Of a DNA stretch of 64,000 bases, positions 9,874 to 18,338 are shown piece after piece. The notes beneath the pieces are model-generated. The model was not told the origin of the DNA, ran no database searches, and was given only the letters and a program-made list of their open reading frames with translations. A program made the position numbers and the translations under genes. Position 1 is the first letter of the stretch; every line of letters starts with the position of its first letter. The DNA comes from Dyadobacter sp. CECT 9275 (lineage in GTDB: Bacteria > Bacteroidota > Bacteroidia > Cytophagales > Spirosomataceae), in the NCBI RefSeq assembly GCF_907164905.1, contig NZ_CAJRAF010000002.1, forward strand, positions 2,604,001-2,668,000, in the 5' to 3' direction.

Positions 9874-9965
9874 ATGAAAAAAGAACGCAGAAAATTCAGT
9901 GTGAGCTTCAACCGGGTCGCCGGAGCGAGCCAAAGTAGCCATTGAAGCGATAAAGAGGGGTATAA
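9874..9965 (+). pseudogene. IS3-type orfA start, interrupted by a 16-bp micro-insertion
   Basis: ATG 9874 opens MKKERRKFSVSF. After that the 16 bp at 9912-9927 shift the frame. Deleting them restores SFKAKVAIEAIK, the classical N-terminus of IS3-family OrfA (HTH, transposase IS3/IS911 type). Similarity fades after about 30 codons; the rest of the IS is gone. Confidence 0.7.
9912..9927 (+). repeat. 16-bp GC-rich micro-insertion
   Basis: CCGGGTCGCCGGAGCG, two octamers, one base different from the copy at 27861. It sits exactly in codon AA|A of an IS3 orfA relic, and its removal restores the frame. Confidence 0.85.
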
Positions 9966-10149
9966 AAAAATGCCCAAGTCGTTGTGCGCTGCTTTGCGTG
10001 AAGGCATTTCCAAGCTGTAGTGACAGCAGGATGACCAGGTAAAAGGGTGAGGTTCATCTATAAAAATATCGTTGATAAAGCTTATTTTTGATCATACGCC
10101 GCCAGGCAAGGTCTTTTGCAAGCTCAAGATGTTTTTATTAAGATCAAAA

Positions 10150-11658
10150 CTACTTCGCCGTCAATTCCTCCAGGATCTTCTTGCCAGGCAGGTTTCCCGG
10201 AAACATTTCCACTGACTTCCGGTACATATCAATGGCGTCTTTACGCTTGCCGCTTTGCAGTAGCGCTTTACCATAGCTATCATACGTATTCCAACTTAGC
10301 GGGTAGAGCAAAGTACATAACTTTAGCGCTTCCAAGGCGGCCTCGTTGTGCCGGTCAGCCAAAAGTTCCAAACCCAACTCATTCAACTCTCGCTCATCCG
10401 TAAAATAATGAGTTGTATCACCCTTGTACCTATTAAAAAACGATGCCGCCGCATCTGCACCCTCTTTTAACAATACCCCCACATAGGGGAGAAAAAGCGA
10501 TCGCTGGCGTGGCGGTTCGGGCGGAAAAAACTTAGTGCCGTAAACGATATTGAATGTCTCCTTACACGCATAACCAAACCCCGTGCTTTCCGCATTATCC
10601 AGCAGAATCAGTGTCCTGCGGGTCTTCCGGTCATGCCAGAAGAAAGTAAAAAAACCTGGTTCCCGCCCCGTATGCATCACCATTTTGCCGAGATCGTTGA
10701 CCGGCAGGAACCAGCCCAGGCCATAAGCCGCGCGCCCAAACTCCCCATCCGGCATCGCCGGTTTCCCACTGCTTAGGCGGTAAGCTGTGAAAGCCTCTTC
10801 GGTTAATGTTCTGCCTAATAACTTGTAGGTATCCAGCGCCAGCGCGAACTTCAGCATGTCAGCCGCCGTACTCACCACATTCGTCGGGCCATACAGATCA
10901 CGCATATTATAGCTCCAGCGCCTCACTTTCTTACTCGCTTCAATGCTTTCCAGATCACCCAAATAATGATGACGTACCAGATACCCGGTGACCCGGTTGG
11001 TATCATCTACCCGGCTTCCCAATAAATAACTATCCTTCATGCCCGCCGGAATGAAGATGTGCTTTTGCAGATAATCCGCAAAAGATTCGCCGCTTACCTT
11101 TTCCACCACCAGGGCCAGCAAGGCAAAGCCGATATTATTGTACCGCCACTGACTTCCCGGGGCAAACGCCAAGGGCGTGTTCGATTTTATCAAAGCCGGA
11201 ACGATGAGCTGGTTGCTGACCCGCAAACCAGTGTCTGCATCGATCAACGGGAAGAACAACTCCTCCTTATCCGGCAAACCAGACGTATGGCTCAACAGAT
11301 GCCGGATGGTCAATGTGTGGTAAGTAAGATCCGGGAGAAAGTGTGCTACCCGGTCATCTAGCCGGAGCTTACCTTTTTCGGCCAGTTGGAGGATCGCTAA
11401 AGCGGTAAACGTTTTAGACACCGATCCGATCTGGAAGGCGGACCGGCTCGTGTTTTTCTTTCGCTCATTCATTTGTGCATAGCCCACCGAGCGAGCATAG
11501 ACTACCCGGTCGCCCTGAGCCACCAGCACATTGCCATTGAAATGACTTGCGGTGTCCAATACGTTGAATAGACTATCAAGTTTCTGCGCGTTTTGCGCGA
11601 ACAGAGAAACATTGATCAATAAAAAACAGGCGACCAGCGCGGACTTTAATAATCTCAT
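10150..11658 (-). CDS. Secreted serine hydrolase (beta-lactamase family) with C-terminal TPR-like tail
   Basis: 502 residues with a signal peptide (MRLLKSALVACFLLINVSLFAQ). The catalytic domain (about residues 30-370) shows SVSK (QIGSVSKTFTAL) and YNN (WRYNNIGFALL). The last 80 residues form helical TPR-like repeats (ALKLCTLLYPLSWNTYDSYGKAL, then DAIDMYRKSVEMFP), a common tail in Bacteroidota hydrolases of this group. Exported to the periplasm or beyond; substrate unknown. Transcribed in the same direction as the broken DUF6624 and hydrolase genes upstream. Confidence 0.85.
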   Translation of the reverse strand: MRLLKSALVACFLLINVSLFAQNAQKLDSLFNVLDTASHFNGNVLVAQGDRVVYARSVGYAQMNERKKNTSRSAFQIGSVSKTFTALAILQLAEKGKLRLDDRVAHFLPDLTYHTLTIRHLLSHTSGLPDKEELFFPLIDADTGLRVSNQLIVPALIKSNTPLAFAPGSQWRYNNIGFALLALVVEKVSGESFADYLQKHIFIPAGMKDSYLLGSRVDDTNRVTGYLVRHHYLGDLESIEASKKVRRWSYNMRDLYGPTNVVSTAADMLKFALALDTYKLLGRTLTEEAFTAYRLSSGKPAMPDGEFGRAAYGLGWFLPVNDLGKMVMHTGREPGFFTFFWHDRKTRRTLILLDNAESTGFGYACKETFNIVYGTKFFPPEPPRQRSLFLPYVGVLLKEGADAAASFFNRYKGDTTHYFTDERELNELGLELLADRHNEAALEALKLCTLLYPLSWNTYDSYGKALLQSGKRKDAIDMYRKSVEMFPGNLPGKKILEELTAK

Positions 11659-11820
11659 AAATCACAGAAATAAAGCAAAGCTCAAGCAAAAGCCATGCCA
11701 TAGTCAAAAAGTACCGCCACGGCGCCTAAACGTACATTTTTAGCATTTTCATGATACAGAAATGTGCGTTATCGAACACTACGTTCGGATATCTGCAACA
11801 ATTCTCCCGGTAGCATCCCA

Positions 11821-12451
11821 TTAGGTTATATTCTTGGGCCTGCACAACATTTCCAAAATCGCCTCATAGTATTTTCCCAAAGGTTCAAGTCCGACTTGCT
11901 TTCTCTGCTCATCCACATGCTTAGGATCGGCTAGGTGGGTTGGCAAGATGATCCCGTCATTACTATCGAACAGATTGCCGGTTTTATCATCACTAGGTTG
12001 GGTACCATACAATTGTTCCTCCTGGTTATTGCGCTGTACCCGGTCGTATAAGTATGCGTAGTACTTACTGCTGACGTTGCCCTTTTTGTATTGCTCGTCC
12101 AGCACGAGCAACATCGCTTACCTGGAACTTCGGTCACTGTCAGCATGCTGGATCAGGACAAAGAAATGGTACACGGCGTCCGCACCTACCAGGTTCGCTC
12201 TCGGATATCCATAGCGATCGTAGATGGCTTTTGCCACTTTTAAGCCATGCACGTAGGTTTGTTTCTTTAAAGAATCCTGGAGTTCTAAGCTGTCTTTGGG
12301 CGCGTTTCTTTCACTCATCGCCATTAGCTTCTGCTCCACAGCCTGATCTTCCTGGTATAAACTGTCAATGGTCTTGACCAAACGCTGGTTAACCTGTGCA
12401 CGAGCGGTCGCACCGAACAAACTTAACAGTACGATATAACATATATGTCAT
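11821..12451 (-). pseudogene. DUF6624-like protein gene, broken
   Basis: The segment encodes two collinear parts: one up to VLIQHADSD and one from MLLVLDEQYKKGNVS through YYAYLYDRVQRN and LYGTQ, the hallmark segments of DUF6624. Between them is an in-frame TAA at 12118-12120; a different frame reads DPKFQV there, closer to the family motif, so a pair of indels is likely. The N-terminal signal-like stretch (YIVLLSLFGATARAQ) also lies one frame away from the only plausible ATG (12451). At least two lesions, so probably a decayed gene, though sequence errors cannot be excluded. Confidence 0.65.
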
Positions 12452-12534
12452 GATCATAGGACGCTAAATATCGACAGATGTGACAAATTCTCTAAGCCGG
12501 GCAATTTGATAAATGAAGAGGCTTCGACTATTTT

Positions 12535-13702
12535 TTACTGCTGGAAAGCTACGCTTAATAGTTTGCGGCTGATCGCTTCAACCGATACATGGGCATTCAC
12601 GGAAACAGCGAGAAAAATTTTCGTCTTGATATCGTAAATCAGCAAAGCGCGATAAGTTTCCGTACCTCCTGTATGCCCTACCCACTGGTCTGGCTGGCCG
12701 GCAATCTCCATAAAGTCAGTAACCATCATTCCCCGTCCATAAAACATGCCTTTATCGGGCATAGGGTACAGATCTTGCAGGCGGGCAGCAACGGTCGCTT
12801 TGGGAATGACCGTGCCATTGAGCAGTGCAAATAAAAGCACGGCCATGTCTTGGGCATTGGAAACGATATCGCCCGCGCCCAGCGGTACGGAATAATCTTC
12901 ATCTACCGCTGATCCGTCGGCAGCATGCCCTTTTTGCGAGATCAGCCAGCACGACGGGACCGGTCAATACCTTTAGTGAGGATAAATGCAAGGGAGCGGC
13001 AATGCGCTGCTGTACGGATTCCGCATAACTGCGGTTATCCACCTGCTGGATGATCATGGCCAATAGCAGGTAGCCCGTATTGCTATAGGACCAGTATTTC
13101 CCGGGTGGGAATAGATTCTTTTGCAGCAAAGCGATGTTGATCAGGTCCTCAGGCGTATAATGTTTTTCTTTCTTGAAGAGGGCAGGGTCCGTATTAAAAC
13201 TGGCCAGTCCACTAGTATGGTCCAACAATTGGCCAATACTGATCTCTCTTGCATTTTCAAACTGCGGGAACCATTTCGCCAGTTTGTCGTTGTAACTTAA
13301 TTTTCCTTCCAGCACCAACTGGTCAATGACCGTGGCCGTGATCAGCTTGGTCACGCTTGCCCAGTAGAACACACTGCTGCGGTCTGCCTTTTGCTGATCG
13401 GGCTGCGATAGAAAACCCGTCGTTGTTTGCCAAAGCCCTTTACCCGGGATCAGCATCGCTGCGGTGATACCAGGCATTCTGGTAACCGGGAACAATCGAC
13501 TGATCGTGGCGTCCAGGGAATCTTTTAGGCGGCCCGTTAGCGGTTGGGCAGGCCGATAAGCTGCTGCAGTGAATGAAAGAACAGCTTCGGTAAGTGGAGC
13601 GTGTTTTTTAAAGACCTGGGCCTGTAGGTCATTTTTGTCACAGCCGGAAATGATGGCGCCTAAAGCCAGGAGCCAAAGTAAACCTATGTTTGGAAAACGC
13701 AT
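12535..13702 (-). pseudogene. Serine hydrolase (beta-lactamase family) gene with a +1 frameshift
   Basis: The upstream part (13702 to about 12931) encodes a lipoprotein-like N-terminus (ISGCDK), the SxxK-like SVTK in FYWASVTKLITAT and YSN in WSYSNTGYLLL. The frame is lost at a run of five T on the plus strand (12931-12935). With four, the protein would continue through AADGSAVDEDYSVPLGAGDIVS into the second open part ending at 12535 (WVGHTGGTETYRA, the third motif region). A single homopolymer change breaks it, so this is either a real pseudogene or a sequencing error. Confidence 0.8.
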
Positions 13703-13759
13703 ATTTTTTTATTTGCAAAACTAAACGCCCGCCTGTTGTAAAAATAGAATAATATTAGC

Positions 13760-14545
13760 CTAAAGTCTACGGAAATGGCTGGGAAGAAAACCCGTAAACT
13801 GCTTGAAATTCCTGATGAAATGGCTTTGATCGGCAAAACCGCATTGAAATGCAACAGTAACTAACGGCATATCCGTATCCTTGAGCAAAGCCAGGCTGCG
13901 TTCGATCCGCATCTTACGGAGGTATTCGCCGAATGACATCCCAAAATAGCTCGCGAAGTTCTTAGATATGGTCACGGGATGGACTTGTAGTGCCGCTGAC
14001 AGTTCACGCAAGGTTAAGTTTTTGTTCCATTCATCCTGCAAAAGTTCCTCTAACCTTTTGGCCCATAATGGTTTTTTGCCGGAATAGGTATCTTCCGCGC
14101 CACTGAGCAGGTCAAGCACTGACATCATGATCGAGGTTCCCGCCGTGGGAGAACCGCGGCGTATATCGCTGACGATACGCAGCATATTTGATTTATAATG
14201 AGCGACATGCAACGTGGTCAGGCGATAGGCCTTGAAAAAGTGTTCGGGTATTTCAAGGTTGATATTCCTGCACGAAGGTGCGCCCGAGATCGTCCGGTGC
14301 CATTCACCCGGCGCGAAAAAGGCGATATCGCCGGGTTTTCGTTCAAAACTACCGTTTTTCCTGCTTTCCATATTTCCGCCCTCCAGCACAAAACTGATCA
14401 CGGCATGCTCATGATAATGAAACTCCCGGAAGCAATAGCCGACAGCATAATTGCTGATCGTAGTGATCAGGCCGTCAAGCGCGATCGTTTGATCTATCCG
14501 GCCTGAATATTGCCCGGCGGCTAAAATTACAGGGTTATTGGTCAC
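13760..14545 (-). CDS. AraC family transcriptional regulator with cupin N-domain
   Basis: 261 residues. The N-terminal half is a cupin-like ligand pocket (FREFHYHEHAVISFVLEGG, then KPGDIAFFAPGEWH). The C-terminal half is an AraC HTH pair (LTLRELSAALQVHPVTISKNF, then YLRKMRIERSLALLKD and VAFQCGFADQSHFIRNFKQFTG). It is a soluble activator or repressor. It lies upstream of, and in the same direction as, the broken hydrolase gene, whose control may have been its job. Confidence 0.85.
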   Translation of the reverse strand: MTNNPVILAAGQYSGRIDQTIALDGLITTISNYAVGYCFREFHYHEHAVISFVLEGGNMESRKNGSFERKPGDIAFFAPGEWHRTISGAPSCRNINLEIPEHFFKAYRLTTLHVAHYKSNMLRIVSDIRRGSPTAGTSIMMSVLDLLSGAEDTYSGKKPLWAKRLEELLQDEWNKNLTLRELSAALQVHPVTISKNFASYFGMSFGEYLRKMRIERSLALLKDTDMPLVTVAFQCGFADQSHFIRNFKQFTGFLPSHFRRL

Positions 14546-14750
14546 GGTTATGAAACGGTCATTTGTGGGTTTTATTATTAAAAAAAACGGTGGATATTCG
14601 CCCTATCAGCTGCATTTGGCGTAAAGTATCTATCCCGGTAAGTTAAGGAGCGCCGCAGCGCATTAGCTTGGGCGTGCCCCATATCAAAAAATTTATTTTT
14701 GTGCAACCAAAACCATTTTGTTCGGTCTTGCTCAAAAAAATGAATATCTA
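14546..14750. other. Intergenic region
   Basis: No gene. A GC-rich stretch at 14645-14660 (AAGGAGCGCCGCAGCG) matches the micro-insertion family at 13 of 16 positions, but there is no reference frame to show that it is an insertion. Confidence 0.3.
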
Positions 14751-15517
14751 ATGAAATATAAAAAACTATTTTTAGGTCTTATCGCTACCATTATCGTTTG
14801 TGGCATTGCTAAAGCACAGGGAACCCGGCCAGGCAAAGAAACCCGTGAACTGATAACGGAGATCAAAAAGGTTATTCATAAAGAAAGCCTGGTAAAAGAA
14901 CGTATTCGCCAGCAGGAGCTGGATCAGGAACTTGCCGGACCTTCGATAACCAAAAGGACATGCAATTCGCCAATAAGCTAATAGAACAGATCGCCGCACT
15001 GGACGGTAACGGAACAGATAGCTGGATCATAGACCTTAGAGATAACTGGGGCGGTAACCGCTGGCCAATGCTCGCTGGCCTGGCACCAATTATTGGCGAA
15101 AGTTTGGTCTGCTATAATTGATATCTCGGCAAAAGAGAATTCATACCCTTGAATATTAACAATGCTATGATCAATTATTCAAATTTGAAAACTCAAAAAT
15201 ATATCATCCGTAACCCCTATAAAAAAAGTGCGATACTCCTCAGTCATCAAACAGGGAGCAGCGGTGAGATGGTGGCTATTGCGCTTTTAGGATTCCCTCG
15301 GACCACCTCCTTTGGTGCGCAGACCGCGGGTTATTCTACCATAAATCAAACCTATAGCTTTTGCCACGGCAGTCAGTTGTTTTTGGCAACAGATTATTCT
15401 GCGGATAAGAATAAGAAAATCTATCAAAATGGTACTCAGCCGGACTTTAAGCTTGACAAAGCACTAGGGGAACCAGAAATCATAGCGTTCGTAAAAAGGC
15501 GGCTGCTCAACGAATAA
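14751..15517 (+). pseudogene. S41 family peptidase (carboxy-terminal processing protease-like), decayed
   Basis: Starting at ATG 14751 with a signal peptide (MKYKKLFLGLIATIIVCGIAKAQ), the frame is lost near 14940. It is picked up in another frame as MQFANKLIEQIAALDG, then SWIIDLRDNWGGNRWPMLAG (the S41 core), and stops at 15118. The last part, 15149-15517, carries the nucleophile region TGSSGEMVAIALLGF and a GAQTAGYSTINQ segment. The mature N-terminal domain appears internally deleted. Three disconnected pieces in one direction point to a dead gene. Confidence 0.75.
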
Positions 15518-15742
15518 ATAATTGTATAAGAATGTATATTGTCTATCTTATCAATCTGACCAGTAAGTGCAACTTCTTTAGTATCCCCGCAATTGACATT
15601 TCAGTCTCTACCAATTGTATGCGACTTGATTGAACCTATCAAATTAAGAATTACAAAATCCGGGGCTAACTTGGAGATATCGATTTTAACAAAGAATTCC
15701 CGGTTCATATAGCTATCGTAAGTTATTTAGTGACCAGGCACT

Positions 15743-16165
15743 TTAAGCTACCTTCTTGGAAATGACAGCATCCACGCTATACTTTCCCGCTCCCAGCAAC
15801 AAAGAGGTGACATAGCCGACTAACAGCAAGAAACCCGCAGCTCCTTCGCCGACAATATCCCCCTGGTGCGCTACAAAAACAATTGTAAATGCAGTTATGA
15901 TAAGTGGAATGAGTACAATCCGTGTTAGCAGTCCTATCGCAAGCAAGATGGAACAAAAAAATTCAGCTCCAATGGCCAGTGCCAGCGAGACAGGATCGCT
16001 CAGTCCTAGAAAGGTCATGAAAGAGTTCCTTAGCTCAGCGAAATGGGTCAATTTTTCATATCCGTGAGGGAGCATAGCAATACCCAGACCTAGGCGCAGC
16101 CATAAGCTGGCAATATTTGTAGACGAAGTGGTGTGGCCACCTTCTGCCGAAGAATTTTTCTGCAT
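15743..16165 (-). CDS. DoxX family membrane protein
   Basis: 140 residues with four hydrophobic segments. The N-terminal RLGLGIAMLPHGYEKL matches the conserved first helix of DoxX/DoxD-like proteins, followed by GLLTRIVLIPLIITAF. It sits in the inner membrane. The family is linked to redox or quinone chemistry in some bacteria, but no reaction is established for this one. Stands alone between a decayed peptidase and the LytTR pair. Confidence 0.85.
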   Translation of the reverse strand: MQKNSSAEGGHTTSSTNIASLWLRLGLGIAMLPHGYEKLTHFAELRNSFMTFLGLSDPVSLALAIGAEFFCSILLAIGLLTRIVLIPLIITAFTIVFVAHQGDIVGEGAAGFLLLVGYVTSLLLGAGKYSVDAVISKKVA

Positions 16166-16426
16166 AGTAATAGATTATCTAAAGAGTTTTTCTTGTGAGA
16201 GGGAGCGCATCCCATTCTCGTTAACTAGGTCTGATGCCCTAATACAAAGTAAGTAATCGCCTTGGCCAACAGAGCAATCAAATGACAAACTCGTTGTTTT
16301 TAATGACGAACTTGATTGGTCATTTTGATTTTGAAAGTCTTTCCACTTTCATTTTTGTCGTGCAGGCCATAAACCGCATACGCAATATCCGTTTCCTAGT
16401 GGTGGCCAGAAGCCAATACACCTTTC

Positions 16427-17140
16427 CTATTGAAGTACTTCAAGCAATTCACGTCGATAAGTGTTCCCGATCGGCAATGTGACACTTTTGTCCAACTGAA
16501 CCTGTCCACCGGTAATTTTCTGTATCTTCTTCAATGCAACTATATAGGATTTATGGATACGCATAAAACGCGCCTTATCGAGCTTATTCTCTATCTCAGT
16601 GGTTGTCATTGGACTCAGATAGGTCGCCTCGGTGGTATAAACCCTGACGTAATTTCCCCAGCTTTGGACATAGAGTATATGCTCAAGCTCGACCCTAAGA
16701 ATATTCCCGTCCACCTTCAACATTAAGAAATCCGATGCGGCGGTCCGGCCGCCAGCCCCAGACCCCACCGGACTGACAGGCCTGTAACGGGTGAGAACCT
16801 TATCGACAGCCGCCATAAACCGGGGCAGCTCTATGGGTTTCACCAGGTAATCCACTACCTGGTACTTGTAGCTATCCAGGGCATATTGACTGTGCGCGGT
16901 AGTCAATACAACCAACGGCGGGTGTGACATGGCAGCCAACATTTCCATACCTGAAAGCCCTGGCATGTTGATATCCAAAAAAATAACATCTACGGGATTA
17001 CTATAACAGTGATCCATTGCCTGAAGGGCGTTGTGGAATGAACCGCAAAGGGTTAGGAATGAAATGTCATGAAGGTAGTGTGTGATTACCCGATGTGCAC
17101 CCTCTTCATCGTCAACGATGATACAACGCAATGGCTCCAT
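16427..17140 (-). CDS. LytTR-type response regulator
   Basis: 237 residues. The receiver domain (1-120) has the acidic pair DDEE near the start, the phospho-acceptor in VIFLDINMPG and a conserved Lys in VKPIEL. The C-terminal LytTR DNA-binding domain (about 140-237) shows ILYVQSWGNYVRVYT and FMRIHKSYIVAL. It lies 3 bp downstream of the partner kinase. The linker (SPVGSGAGGRTAASD) is GC-rich, but I do not count it as a micro-insertion. Confidence 0.9.
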   Translation of the reverse strand: MEPLRCIIVDDEEGAHRVITHYLHDISFLTLCGSFHNALQAMDHCYSNPVDVIFLDINMPGLSGMEMLAAMSHPPLVVLTTAHSQYALDSYKYQVVDYLVKPIELPRFMAAVDKVLTRYRPVSPVGSGAGGRTAASDFLMLKVDGNILRVELEHILYVQSWGNYVRVYTTEATYLSPMTTTEIENKLDKARFMRIHKSYIVALKKIQKITGGQVQLDKSVTLPIGNTYRRELLEVLQ

Positions 17141-17143
17141 AGT

Positions 17144-18172
17144 TCAAAAATTCTTTAGCTGTAATATCAAGGTTGTCCGGTAGCTGTCTTCGTTAGCGGC
17201 GGTAAGAAAACTATATTGCCCGTTGTACAGGAGCTCCAGGCGCTGCTCAATGTTTTTCAGCCCAATACCAGTGGAGTCCTGTTTCAAAGATAAGTCCGGT
17301 AGCGAATTCTGTATATCGAGTATCAACCGGTGATCCTTCACCTCAATGGTGATATCGATAAACCAGGTTGCCGTAACGGTCAGGCTATGCTTGAATGCAT
17401 TTTCTACCAGGGTAATCAGGATCAAAGGCGCGATCTGGTAACTGCGGAGTAGTGAGCTATCCGGGGGAGTATTGAAGGAGATAGCGCACCTATTGCCGAC
17501 CCGCTCCTTTTCCATAATAATGTAGTTGCGAACGAATTCGATTTCCTCCTGGATACTTACCGTCGATTTTGTGCCGTTTTCTAATTGATATCTCATCAGC
17601 CCGGACAGTTGCAGGATAAGCTCAGGCACCCTCGCCGGTTCGGTCAGGCTCACACCATAGAGGTTATTAAACATATTGAAAAAGAAATGGGGATTCAACT
17701 GAGCATGCAGGAACTTGATATTCATTTCACTAAGCAGTAGCTGGTCATGGTACCGATTCTGCACAGCTATGGAATATTGACGGGCCAGGGAAAATGACAT
17801 AATGGTAATGGTACTAACCGTACAAATAACAAAATGGTAAATAAACGAAATGACAAAACCGTCCTCGAAATAAAAAGCGGGAGCAAGCCAAAGGTAGTTA
17901 GCAGTATAAAGCAGTAGCGCCCCCGCCAATGTTGTAACGATGCTCACTACCGCGTACATGCCATACTGCTTTTTAAGCATCAGCGGAAGTATAAAGAACC
18001 GATGCAATTGCGCCTGCAGATAAAGGATGAGAAAGAAAGCCAGCCCTTTTAAAAGTCCGATTACTGTATCTACTTCTATCCATTCGTGCAACATGGTCAG
18101 AATGAACATGGCAACGAAGAATCCACCTTCCTGGACATACACGCTTAAATACCATTTCCTTTTCTCTGACAT
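17144..18172 (-). CDS. LytS-like sensor histidine kinase
   Basis: 342 residues. Four hydrophobic helices fill the N-terminal 140 residues. Then comes the His_kinase domain with the phosphorylated His in LHAQLNPHFFFNMFNNL, followed by a compact ATPase domain ending in a GIGLKNIEQRL motif. It senses an unknown signal in the membrane and phosphorylates the regulator encoded just downstream. The outer-membrane receptor at 18339, transcribed divergently, is a candidate target. Confidence 0.9.
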   Translation of the reverse strand: MSEKRKWYLSVYVQEGGFFVAMFILTMLHEWIEVDTVIGLLKGLAFFLILYLQAQLHRFFILPLMLKKQYGMYAVVSIVTTLAGALLLYTANYLWLAPAFYFEDGFVISFIYHFVICTVSTITIMSFSLARQYSIAVQNRYHDQLLLSEMNIKFLHAQLNPHFFFNMFNNLYGVSLTEPARVPELILQLSGLMRYQLENGTKSTVSIQEEIEFVRNYIIMEKERVGNRCAISFNTPPDSSLLRSYQIAPLILITLVENAFKHSLTVTATWFIDITIEVKDHRLILDIQNSLPDLSLKQDSTGIGLKNIEQRLELLYNGQYSFLTAANEDSYRTTLILQLKNF

Positions 18173-18338
18173 ATAACTGACTTTTGTATCGAACGCTCAA
18201 AATTCTGCTTTTTCTCCCGATCCGGCAAGAATAGATGACAAACGTTGTTAGTCATCAAAACCATGAGGTTGCTCATTTACATTTTAGCCGCAGCTGAGGA
18301 ACATTTTTCTTTGAGAATTACCGAATAAACTCAGAGAA

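Larger units (their letters stand above)
9785..10149. other. Intergenic stretch with a transposase relic
   Basis: No intact gene. Apart from the IS3-type fragment at 9874-9965 and its micro-insertion, I see no further structure. Confidence 0.5.

Noticed and set aside
14645..14660. AAGGAGCGCCGCAGCG as a thirteenth micro-insertion
   Set aside because: Three mismatches and no uninterrupted reference; kept only as a note.
16725..16760. GC-rich segment in the LytTR regulator linker sharing a 10-mer (CGGACCGCCG) with the micro-insertion at 5862
   Set aside because: The 16-bp unit is not complete, the frame is intact and linkers of this family vary, so insertion cannot be shown.
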